Below the pieces are notes generated by a model. The model worked only from the letters and a program-made list of their open reading frames with translations, had not been told where the DNA came from and ran no database searches. Below, one piece after another: positions 1 through 11,093 of a stretch of 64,000 nucleotides of DNA; position 1 is the first letter of the stretch, and each line of letters begins with the position of its first letter. Origin of the DNA: Ignelater luminosus (taxonomy: Eukaryota > Arthropoda > Insecta > Coleoptera > Elateridae); assembly GCA_011009095.1 (NCBI GenBank), contig VTPC01004280.1:73968-137967 (forward strand), given 5' to 3'. The translations under genes were made by a program, and so were the position numbers.

Positions 1-1190
1 AAAAAAGGTTGCGGTTATTAAAATCGATTTGTCTATCTGTATGTTTCAACTCCTGGCCACTCTACCCCACATATGATATATGATTTTAGGCGTAGAATTT
101 TACGCTGATTATGAATTGAAAATTGCATTTCGATATCTCAAACCGTTCTCAAGAAAATCGACTTTGAAAGATGGTCCAATAGTATATAAAGATGGCGCAA
201 TAATAAGAGGTTATAATAATGCCTGCATCTTTAGCTTGTTTTGAACCAAGATGAAAGTGTAAGGCTATAATTAAAAGATAATGTATAGTTGCCGCTTTTA
301 AAAATAGGTGTAACGACGACAATCTCCTTTTTATATATTACAAATCATTGTCGCCTTGTGGTGCATTGTAAAAGAAAGAGTTTATTAACAAACAGGTAGC
401 ACAAACAGACAGTAATTCTTTTATTGCTTGACCGTGAAATTTGTAATTAGCAGCTAATATTGCTATTAAGTATGTCGGTCATTCAAATTAATACTGTTAC
501 ATTAATTATTTCGCAAGCTTGCACCCAAAGTTTTATTAACAATAAGCACGTACAACAAGAAAGTGTAACTTCAATTATTTTTTTAAAAATGAACTTAACG
601 AATTCGATTATCTTTTCGACCTTCTTTTTTTTATCAAGCTGTAGGGTTTGTTATGTTGCATTTTAGAATTGTATATTTATTTATTTCAGAAATGTAGGTA
701 CAACGCACACTGTTTTAAGAATAATATTTTTTCTTACAGGAGATTGTTTTTTTGTCTTCCATACAACAGTTCTTTTCTTAATTTTTGATCTTTTTTTAAT
801 TCTACTTTTGTTCTTAATAGACGTAACTGCTGAAATGTGACCAAACAAATGGTAATTTTTGGAAGCTTTACAGCATTAATTAAATGTCTGATGGGTTCTT
901 CGCTAGCGTGCAATTTCTTTTTGGTTGCAACGCACGATGTAGGTATTTTAATCAACACTGGTCAATCAATCAATTTTGTTTTGTGACTGAGGTTTTGGGT
1001 CGCGGTTCCCTTGGATCTCATGTCATGGCTTCAGGTATTATTATTATTTCGCCGCCTACTAGAATTTAGTCAAAAACTAATCAACCTTTACGGTATTTCA
1101 ACACAAATTTTACAGCGAGTAAGATTAAAGTTGCAAAATATTATGTAGTATATGTATATGTAAAATCCAACATTAATTTAACAATAATAA
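1..1190. other. Left-edge AT-rich DNA with no supported gene
   Basis: Short reading frames on both strands here (for example near 460-666 and 734-958) lack splice context, codon regularity or family resemblance. I see no gene and no clear repeat structure before the mariner element. Confidence 0.5.
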
Positions 1191-1192
1191 TA

Positions 1193-2207
1193 TCAGGTTG
1201 TGTAAAAAGTAATGTATTTGATGTGTTGCAATATAGATGGCGTAACTTTTTAATTTCAATTTGAAAATTTAATTGTTTTGGTGTCAGCCATCTTTGATAA
1301 TTGTTTATTTTTTGCAATACAATAATTTGTCAAAATGTCACCAACTGAACAACATATAAGACATTTAATTTTATTTTTTTTAATAAAAAAGTAAATGCAA
1401 CTGTTGCATCAAATAAAATTTGTTCAGTTTACGGTCCAAACACAGTTAATGTCAGAAAATGTCAAAGATGGCGATATTTCATTACAAGATGAATCAAGAG
1501 CTGGACGTCCTGAAAAAATTGATGAAACAAAATTACTTGAACAAATTGATTAAGATCCAAGATTAACAACTAGGGATTTGGCTGAAAAATTTAATTGTTG
1601 TCATACAACTATTGCAATTCATTTACACAAGTTAGGAAAAATAAATAGACATGGTGTGTGGTTGCCCCATGAATTAACAATCAATCAACTTACTCAACGT
1701 ATGACAATTTGTTCATCATCATTGTCAAGACACAATTTATGCTCATTTTTAGACAGAATAGTTACTAGAGATGAAAAATGGGTTTTGTATGTCAATGTTA
1801 AAAAACAAAAACAATGGTTGAGCAAAGGGCAAACACCAATACCAACTGCTAAAACACCATTACATCCAAAAAAAATAATGTTATGCATTTGGTGGGATGT
1901 TAAAGGTGTTGTCTATTTTGAGTTACTTGAACCACCCTCTGATTATCATCTGTTCAGAGGACTTCAAAATTATTTAGATGGAAAAATATTTAATTCAATA
2001 GAGGATATAAAAAACGCTATTCAATTTTATTTTGATAATAAGGATGAAAGTTTTTATAAAAATGGGATAGCTAAATTGCCTGAAAGATGGCAATATGTTG
2101 TTAATAACAATGGACAATACATAATTGATTAACATTTTTTCTATATATTCAATAAATGATACTGAAGTAAAATGAATAAAACGACATTATTTATTACACA
2201 ACCCCAG
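1193..2207 (+). mobile_element. mariner element, internally deleted
   Basis: The ends form an imperfect terminal inverted repeat, GGTTGTGTAAAAAGTAATG on the left against GGTTGTGTAATAAATAATG on the right (reverse complement). A TA dinucleotide lies outside each end at 1191-1192 and 2208-2209, as expected for the TA target duplication of Tc1/mariner elements. At about 1.0 kb it is shorter than a full mariner (about 1.3 kb), which fits the deletion visible in the transposase. It is non-autonomous. Confidence 0.9.
1335..2132 (+). pseudogene. mariner transposase remnant
   Basis: The frame starts at an ATG (1335), is broken upstream and has an in-frame TAA near 1552, directly before the words DPRLTTRDLAEKFN typical of the mariner helix-turn-helix. 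From 1578 a 184-codon frame follows with WLPHELT, LDRIVTRDEKW (first catalytic Asp) and LHPKKIMLCIWW. The text then jumps from YFELLEP to PSDYHLFRGLQNYLDGK. The jump removes the segment with the second catalytic Asp (the HDNARPH region) and keeps the third (PSD). With one of three DD34D residues missing, it cannot be an active transposase. Confidence 0.9.
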
Positions 2208-2558
2208 TAATTATATATGTGTTGTTCATTCAGTCAAGCTTCATAGAAAAATTAAAAAACAGTTGCTTGGTTGTCACAAGACCAATATGCTGATTGTTTG
2301 AATTGCATGCTTGTTTTCAAGGCACTGATTTAGTATAAAAAGTGGGTCATATTATAAGCCTTATAGCCTTAAGAAGTTTTTTAGATTAAGATGAAGATCG
2401 TCAATGGTTGCCATGGAAGTTAGTAGATCTTTATTTTAACCGATAGCTTAATAGATTGCTCATAATCAGGTCCAGTGTCATTTGACAATGATGTTAGTTT
2501 TCAGATTTTTAATATGAAATGTAAATGTCAGATAATGACGCTTTGCATAACAAAAAGC

Positions 2559-3406
2559 TAGGGATCGACCGACACTGATATATATATCGGTATATCGGCC
2601 AAGAAAATTTTGTTTCTTCCATTTCTATTTTCAATGTAGTTTTTCGTTGTCGTTACTTAAGCCTTTAAGAGTTTATATAGCATTGTCGAGGCTTTTAATC
2701 AAACTAATAATTAATAATTACAATTTAAAATTTATAGTCACAAACGATCTGCATTACAATAATAGTTAAAATTACATAAATTAATCATCAACTGTTAGAA
2801 ACAATTAACGATGGAATTAATCTCATGAAACTATAAACTTATGCCAAAAATCCTATGTAAACTTCTATCGCTTCGTTTTATAATATCATTGGTTAAATAG
2901 GATGTAGTGCACGTACTCCATATGGCTGTATAGTATTCCAAAAGATACAGCGCGTTTATGACTTTGACTTCGTAAGTATTTCACAGCGGGTCCCTCAGAA
3001 AAATCAACAAACACAAGCAGTGGCATGTGTCACAGACAATTGGGTAAACCAAGGACCATATTGAAATAATTTATATTTCTAACATTTTAGTCTAAAAGTA
3101 TTTACGAAAATAAAACTTATCTCAACACGATCATGTGTCAATGTTAAAAAAGGTTTTCACAGGTAAGCGGATTTATGACACCCTGCTGTGACAAACTTGG
3201 AAAATTTACTGTAAGCTAAATAGCAATTAAGTCATAAACGCACTATTTCTTTTGGAACACTATACTACTAATGTGATTTCTAAAACGGGTGGTCATAAAA
3301 ATGATTGCTATAAGCAGTTGCACGAAATTTAATATGGAATATGTCGTAAATATTGAAAAATACTGAGGCCAATAGACCGATATATATCGGTATCGGTCGA
3401 TCCCTA
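2559..3406. mobile_element. Non-autonomous hAT-like element with nested palindrome
   Basis: The ends are inverted copies of TAGGGATCGACCGA followed by AT-rich GATATATATCGGT. The 8-bp sequence CAAAAAGC lies immediately outside both ends (2551-2558 and 3407-3414), an exact target duplication of the length typical of the hAT superfamily. The 848-bp body has no transposase frame. Inside it is a second, looser inverted repeat: arms around 2915-2965 and 3225-3280 share ...TATAGT.TTCCAAAAGA and CGTTTATGACTT. That suggests a hairpin element nested in, or forming the core of, the hAT element. Confidence 0.8.
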
Positions 3407-3414
3407 CAAAAAGC

Positions 3415-5940
3415 AAACCTTAAACACAAAAAATTAAATCCTAGTAAAAATCTCGTGTGAATTCAGCTTCTATTGGTTCATTTTTATTACTATCAACATT
3501 GTGTAAATGAATAATAGAACTAAAATCAGTGTTAGGTACAGATAATTTCAAACTTATCTAAGATAAGATAATAGATAAATTAGGTGTTTTTTATCTACAT
3601 AACAGATGGATAAAAAGTAAACAATAATACAAAAATCAGATTTTTTCTGTTTCTATTTTCACTATTTTTTTCAATATTAAAGTTCACAAAAACTTTTCCC
3701 GTCACTCCTGTGACGTCACAAGTCTTTGACATGACAACGCTAAAAACGGAAGCGCTTGCGTGTGGAACGCCGGATGCGAATGCTGTTGGTATTATAGAAA
3801 GCACTTAGAAGTTTGAATTTTCAAATTGTTGAGGTTATGCGGTATTATGTTATTATATATATTATATATTATATTTACAAAGTTTTATACAAATAAGCTA
3901 ACCACTAAACCACAAAACAATAGTCAATAACGGACATAAAAAATACAGATACTTGTAATATCTTTGGTTGAAATCGACAAAGCAGAGAAACCCGACAACT
4001 AACAAATGACAGCAAAGACACAACAAAGTGATTGCGACGTTGTCAGCTCTACTATTTGCACAGACTGTCTACCGACGAACTGTGACGTCACTAGTAAAGA
4101 AAAATTATTTTATTTCTTTATAACTCTTTAGTTATCATATTATGGAAAAAACTGTTAATGGATATTAATTATATATCCCGTCTAGAATGATAATATGTAT
4201 TTAGATTTCCATAAATCTTTTTTAGGAAACGACCCCATTGTGGAAACAACTGAACACAAACGATGCCAACTATTAAAAAAATATATATCTAGATAAGATA
4301 CATACGAACAGATAAGAAAATCAAGTCTTAATTATGAACCTTACTCGATAACCTTTTCTAATTTCATATTTTAGTTCTATTAGCTAATTAAACTATTAAA
4401 ATAGATCTTGTAGCATAAGTTGTATTAGTGCTATGGTCTTTAAAAATAAAAGTAAATTACAATAGTAAAAAGATACATACATTAAAGAGATCTAATTGAA
4501 TTATTAGCCACAGAAGCAAAATTTGAGACATATAGTCTATAGACTATTAATGTAATGTTTAATAATATTATGTTAACTTTATAGTTATATTTCTATTTGA
4601 ATACTTCAAAACAAAACGTATGTCGCTTCTAACTAATAAAACAACCTTATTCTTTTCCATGTAATATTAAAAACATTTAAAAGTTAAAAATGATAATTAA
4701 GTAATTCTCAAAAACGCAAGCGTCAAATTCCAGTGAACTACCAAAGATACATATTCAAAAATGTTTTATACAGATATAGTAAGGATATAACCAAGGAGCA
4801 CCAGAGATTAGTTGATATGTCATGGTGACATAACTGCACGATGTCACTATGTTACAAAAATTGCATGTGTATAATTGTCCAGCCAAGTAGTATCGATAAG
4901 AGCAATGTGTTTATATGCACCTGCGGTCGAGTATACGGACAACTTTACTGCACTGTCAACTATTTGATAATGTTCCTTAGATATAATAAATATCTCGAAC
5001 AAAAAAGTTTTATAGGAAAAAATTGGTGGAAAGTAAATTTCCAAACATAATATTTCCGAAATCTTACATGGTCTCTTGAGAGTATTAGGAATAACAGAAG
5101 TGCATTGTTCACATACAATACCTTAGAATGGTAAAAATTAATATTAAAAAAAGAAACACAAAACACATTAGACAAGAAGAAAAATATTAGAAAGAGTTAA
5201 ATGAGTATGTGTCTTAACTCTAAAACAAGATAAAAACGTCAAATTAACACCAAAGAACTCTACTTTAAATATTACAAAGGAGTTTTTCAAAAATATTCAA
5301 ATTTTGTATTATGCATTAATCTTGCCATTCAAGACTACTATTAATTAAAATATGTATATTCCAGTAGCAATCCTTGCTTTTCAGAAAAATAAAATTGTTT
5401 ATTGCATCTTGCAAAAACTAATGAACATCCAGAAAATATTTATGTAAGAGTTAGCTTTGGAATTGAGAACTTACGTCTTTTCGATAGTTTTTATTGTCAA
5501 TTTTAGTTACAAGTTTTTATTTTTATAAATCAGTAATCAAAATGTTCATCCATTTCTTGATTCAATGTTACTTTGCGGAATGATTTTGAAAACATTAAAG
5601 AACATGTTAATTTGTACTTAGCCTACAATGGGAAACACATCCAGTGTCTTTCATAAATAGTACATCAAATGTCAAATTTGAGTTTCTAAATAAAACTTTT
5701 ATGTTCATTATGTCAATGTTATGATTTAGCTATGAATCATGTAAACAAAGAAAGATGCTTTTATATTCATAGCCAACCTGACGTAAATATTTCCTCGGCA
5801 CTTGTTAGTATTAGTCCTTAAATGTAAATTTGTTGACATTCAAAAAAACAATGCATGAAGAGCCAGAATTTTAGGTTATATTTATTTATTGCACACAAAG
5901 GTATAAAGAACGTCCACGTGACAAGATTTTAAGATTACCT
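3415..5940. other. AT-rich intergenic DNA
   Basis: No gene is supported. A low-complexity TAT/ATA run lies at about 3838-3875. Frames near 3595-3804 and 4841-5175 overlap on opposite strands and read as chance open frames. Confidence 0.5.
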
Positions 5941-5944
5941 TGGA

Positions 5945-6090
5945 GACAAAACAATCTATCTCTTTCCTATCAATTACAAACTATAGTTTTCATCCTTTAA
6001 TTATAGTAATAATTAAAATAAATTAAAACTTAATAAGGATGAAAGATATTATTCATAATTGATAGAAAAGAGATAGATACATTTGATTTA
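5945..6090. mobile_element. Small hairpin element, copy 1
   Basis: The left arm, with ATCTATCTCTTTCCTATCAATT and ATCCTT, is mirrored by a right arm with AAGGATGAAAGATA and AATTGATAGAAAAGAGATAG. The two arms form a hairpin of roughly 140 bp. A diverged relative lies at 6595-6765. Confidence 0.6.
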
Positions 6091-6594
6091 CTCCAACGTA
6101 CATTACTTGCACGTTCTCAATTATCCATTTACTTTATACCTGCACTATCAATCTCATTTTTAATAAAAAATCTTAAACTTCAAATACAAATTTTACTCCA
6201 CTTTTTGAGTATAGTTATAGGTTGCAAATTACATTTAAGGTTTAAGAAATTCTAACCTATAATTTGGATTTGACAAATTTATGACCAAATAATTAAATTA
6301 GAAAGAATAAATAAATAAAATGTACCACCATGAGAATGAAAAAATAATTATTCAGAATAGGTTGTGCAAAGTCCTAGAGAACGTGTGTATGTATTTTGCA
6401 TAAATGACACAATTCATTATTTTAATGAATGAGTTAATCAAATACACAAAATCTGATTTAGGATTAATTAAGAAAAGTATACCTCCTAAGAGGCTATAAG
6501 GATATTTTAGATAATTAATGCGAAATTAGACTATGTGTATTTGGCTAATTGTTTATTTAAAAATTAAACTGCGGCATTATTTATGCAAAAAGCT

Positions 6595-6765
6595 GTACAT
6601 TTACAACAAACTATTTGTCTCTTTGTTATTAATTACAAACCATGTTTTTGCACCCTTTATTAGTTTTCAGGCTATTTTAATTATTAATACAATTAAATTT
6701 AAAAAAAAATGAAAAATATGGTTTGATAAGAAAGAGATAGTTGGTTTATTGTACCCCCAAGATAC
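6595..6765. mobile_element. Small hairpin element, copy 2
   Basis: The left arm (CAAACTATTTGTCTCTTTGTT, then CAAACCATGTTTTTG) pairs with the right arm (AAAATATGGTTTGATAAG, then AAAGAGATAGTTGGTTTATTG). Arm order and the AAGAGATAG core match the hairpin at 5945-6090, so the two look like one MITE family. I saw no protein-coding content. Confidence 0.6.
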
Positions 6766-7557
6766 ACATGAAACAAACTAGTATTAAAATGATAAATAAT
6801 TTAGGAAATGAATACAAAATTAATTGACACTTAAAATGTCATCTTTCCTGAATCATTATTTTCTCAATCTTATGGCATATTATTTCATATCTACTCAAGT
6901 GGGCAAAAAACAGACAGAGAACGACACTGTGTCCTAACTCTTAAAAAATGTCAAAGATTTTCATAATATTTAGGGATTCTAATTATTAAATATCTCACAT
7001 TGCCCAATATTTAGCCACTGCAAATAATATTTAGATAACAATTCTTAAATACCTTCCAAGATTTCAGATTCAAATGACGTATTATTTACAGCAATAACTC
7101 AATTGCATGTTTTTTTCAAATTATATTAAAAGAGTAATACCAACTATCAACAGATAAACTTAAGAAAGATAAATATTACTAACATTAACAGTTCGTGTTT
7201 CATTATTACTGATAAACTAAACATGAAACATGCATTTTTTTATCTACAGCTTTGGTGAACTAGAAACATTTTAATGTCAAAGAAAAGAACGAATCAACGT
7301 AGCCATAGCTTGTTCATAAAGGATGCAGCTCTGCAGTCTCCATAATATTTTACGAAAAAAGCCATTTTCCAGCTTACTACACTGAAATAATCAATTTTCC
7401 TTTAAAATGAGGCAACCTTTACGAACCAGCCACCACTGATTAAATGTAAAAATTCATCAATTCAAATATGATTCTTACCTTTCAGTAATGTGCAACTTTG
7501 ATTTTAAAACTACATACATTAACAGTTACAACAATAACAATGAACACAACCACTTAC

Positions 7558-9342
7558 TTTCACGTATTTCGAGCTGTCTTTTTGCCTCACCAAGGGCACT
7601 GAAGAGATCGAGTTTAATACGAGTTTCTGCAGAAAGAGAATTTTCGAGATGTGTATTTTTCTCTTGCATAGCAGATAGTGCTGACATAAGTATGTCTGTA
7701 TCACGTAATTGGTCAGCTAGAGAAGCATTTTCTCGCTCTAAAGCTGCAATACGTTCTTCAGCCCATCTTTGGGCCGATCGACACTCGGTAACTTCTGATT
7801 CTAACTCTCTCCGCCGTGCTTTGCACGATTCTGTGCATTCACTTCGAATGGACTGTGCAGCTGCAGCGACCTTAAAATGAAATTGTTGCAATTATGAAAA
7901 CGTTCCAGGCTTAAATAAATTTACACTTACTTGTGCAGCTCTCGCTTCTTCTTGTTTTCTGCTTTTGCGTTCTTGAGCAAGCTGTGTTTCACAATTAGAC
8001 CTCAAACGCCTTTCTTCGGAAATTCTTCTTTCCAAAGTGCTGATGGTCTGTCTGTCTGTAGCACGAGCACTACTAGTGCTTTGCAGTCGATTTTGCAATT
8101 CTTCAACTTCTCGTTGTAAGGCGGACATTTCACCTTTGGACACCTTTTCACTGGTCGTAAGATGAGCGACTTGCAACCTCAAATCTTGTTCACTTTGTCG
8201 ACTTGTTTGTAAATCTGCTCTCAACTTTTTAAGATCCGCTTCGAGTCGCTGTAAATATTCTACTGCTTCTCTTTCTTTCTCTTGTTCCTTTTTCTCTCTT
8301 CTTCTTGAAGGGCGAGTTTCAGGTTCAGCAGTACTAAATTCATCAGCACCTGCCCCCACCGCTGCCCCATTTGTGTGTGAGTGATTTAATTTTTGTCTAT
8401 TATCTACATTATGTTTGGTATCTGCTGTGTGCTTATCTGTGTGTCTGTGTTCGTGATCTGTATGTTCTTTACTTTTGTCCAGAGATTTTCTATGGGGTTT
8501 CTGTTGGGTATGACTGTGATGCTGAATACCATTAGATATGGTGCCATTTGGTATGTGACCATTCTTTTCGTGAGATTGTCTGGTAGTGTTATGTACTTTA
8601 GTATTAGTTTGAGTTTGAGTGGCAGGTACAATAGCTGTGGACGTGCTCTCCGCTTGTGGGTTGGCACCAGTGTCCAGCGGTAATGCTTGTAGTAGCAACT
8701 GCTGGTAAAATTCATTTTCTTTTGCAACATCTCGTTGTTTTCGCTGTCGCATTCTATACCCAATATATGATTTAAAACCAAAACCCAACGTAACTACTGG
8801 ATAACCTATACAATGTGCTGCAAATGGCCGACACAGGTCTAAATGTCCTGGCATATGTTTTACATCTCGTAATCTTACTGCTGCTTCTAAATATATAAAT
8901 AAAATCCATAAAAGGATCGTTGGTGTACATATACCTTTATCTGTGTGCCATACATACTGTACCCACACATATGTGCTGGCTGCAAAAAACAGCCAATGTA
9001 CTGGGATGAAGAAATAACACAGCATATCCGATGTTAAGGCAATGCAAACAAAGAACACAGAAAAGGCCAGACCTTGGTATCTAAATGAATCATACACTGA
9101 ACGAAGTAGAAGGTAAAATGGCCATAGGAATTCGAAACGAAACTCCAAAATAAAGTCTGCCAATATGACCAGGACCCATAAAATAAAAAACTTCAGGTAC
9201 AATAATGTGCTGTAACAAAAGCAACAATTAGATATTTATTTTGTACTTGAGAAATAGCTAATATGCTTTTAATGTGAAGAGTTCTTGCACTTAATACTTA
9301 CCCTTTACTTGAGTATATGGCAGGAGCTCTAGGATCATTCAT
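7558..9342 (-). CDS. Macoilin (partial model, 3 coding exons)
   Basis: Macoilin is a multipass membrane protein of neurons and the rough ER in animals. Exons by splice phase are 9342-9302 (starts MNDPRAPAIYSSKG), 9209-7931 and 7870-7558; donors and acceptors are canonical and the phases join. The N-terminal part has several hydrophobic helices with family words LADFILEFRFEFLWPF, RSVYDSFRYQGLAFSVFFVC, YVWVQYVWHT and RPFAAHCIGYPVVTLGFGFKSY. A charged, His/Asn/Lys-rich low-complexity middle and a long C-terminal coiled coil follow, ending with MSALSAMQEKNTHLENSLSA and LDLFSALGEAKRQLEIRE. The start is set by a TAA just upstream of the ATG. The usual N-terminal MKRRNADCSK-type peptide is not seen. 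The extreme C-terminus is unresolved: a phase-compatible 31-bp exon at 7509-7479 is possible, but the usual MAVMP-type end was not found. Confidence 0.9.
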
Positions 9343-9649
9343 TATTTAAGCAAATGAGCTTTCAAAAATAAAGTTACCTTTGCTCAAGAGTTGACATTTA
9401 AAATAGGATTAGGATTATCAAGATACTGCATGGAAGAAAAATTTAAAACAAGTATAGATGATAAACCGTAAACCATACTTCCAATAAATTGAAACAGTAT
9501 TACAACTGTTGAAAATGTATAGTTCAAGAATGAATTTAAAAATTGTTTGTGGTTCCATGCTATATATAGAATGTTACCTGCGATTTTACGCATTTGCGAA
9601 TTAATTTTTGAAAACAAAAATAGCATGTTTTGACAGATTTGAACGAAAT

Positions 9650-11093
9650 CAGCCTAACCTAAGTGACACAATGACAGCTGTCACATAATATCGATCTAAC
9701 ATTCAATTAGAGAAGAACAGCGGGTTTCAGAATTAAAAAAGTAATACAGGCCTGTAGATTGCGGCCAGGAAGTACCTGAATTTTCTGATAATCCAAAAAA
9801 ACCAGCCATTTTGAAAGACATATGGGAAGAAATATGTTAAGACTGTGATAGCTTAAGAGCCCCTAGAAAACTAAACGTTCACAGTCTTAACGCGGAAACG
9901 TACCTTCCGTAAAATCCTTCTGTTATTTTGTTCCGTTTCAGGGGTCTTCTCATTTTGCTTATCTCAACATTTCGTCTCTTCATAATTCACACAGAACCAA
10001 TACAACAAGTGCTAGTTCAGTCACTTCGCGGTCGCGCTGCTCGAAAAGCGCGGCTGTTTCATGGATTTTCGTCACACAAACCGAGATTTTTGCGGTAAAT
10101 GTCTTTTGTTGTCAACTTGCTCTACTTTTTCGAGTTTTCGTCACTAGAGAGCGCCTGCAACAATTTATTGGACATTATATTTAGCGGGAAATATTTAAAC
10201 AGAGAAAATGGGAATGTAGAACAGCGCGATGAATAAATCGTCGCATGTCTAAAATAATGATTAATGAAATTATTCCGCGGTTATTCAGAGCTGAACACTA
10301 TTACAAACGCTCTATATGAAGAAATAAAAGCTTGTATTTGTTAAGATTAATATCTTCAGTTTAATTTTACTTTTTGACCTTTTTATTACATACTATTAAG
10401 TTACTAAATTTTAGAGAGAATTATAAGAAATTATGAGGACAGGATGAGGGATTTTGAGTAAGAAATAACAAAATTTACTGTTTCAAAGAAGTTTTAATTT
10501 CAGTAATAATTATTTGTTTCAAATAAAATGCACAAGTTTTAAGTGGCAATTACAATAATGAAAAAAATACATCTTTGAAAATAATAATCATTTTCTATAT
10601 TAAATACCTTTGCTTAATAGAATCATATAACATACTAAATTTAAATATAATAAAACTGCTGAAATACAAAAATTTTCAGCTTACCGAAGGAAAAGATCAA
10701 TAACATTAAATAATAATTAATAGTAAACATCTTATAAATTTGCTTATTTAAAAAATAAAATTAGGAGCAAGAATTCTACATCATCGTCAAGAATTATCAT
10801 TATCCATAACAGAATTAATACAATATTCACGACAGTAGCAACAGTTTGAAAATACAAAATTCCTTATACACATCACATAAAAACAGTTCACAAACTAAAT
10901 AATGTAAAATATGGAAAATGTACATTAAAACAATGAAATTTTACCTTTCTTAAAACTGGGAATGAGTATCAGTAAATAATGGGATATATTTTAATGAATT
11001 ACATCAAATGTTGCTGTCAATTTCAAAGCTATGAAAAAACTAAATCATAAAACCATACCTATTGAAAGAAACTCCATAATTATACAAAACTAT
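9650..11093. other. Interval between macoilin 5' side and USP16/45 3' end
   Basis: The left part (about 9640-10200) is probably the promoter side of macoilin; it contains AACCTAA and TGACAGCTGTCA words and is less AT-rich. The rest, up to the USP stop at 11094, is AT-rich and probably includes the 3' untranslated region of the minus-strand USP gene. I see no further gene. Confidence 0.4.

Noticed and set aside
3595-3804. 69-codon minus-strand frame with a signal-like start
   Set aside because: No splice signals, no polyA signal and low-complexity C-terminus; treated as chance.
7488-7880. 130-codon plus-strand frame
   Set aside because: It is the antisense shadow of the macoilin coiled-coil exon.
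9384-9626. 80-codon minus-strand frame with one or two hydrophobic segments just upstream of macoilin
   Set aside because: It contains a good donor (CGCAG|GTAAC) and lies where the macoilin 5' leader is expected; it resembles no known family and is more likely leader and intron than a gene.
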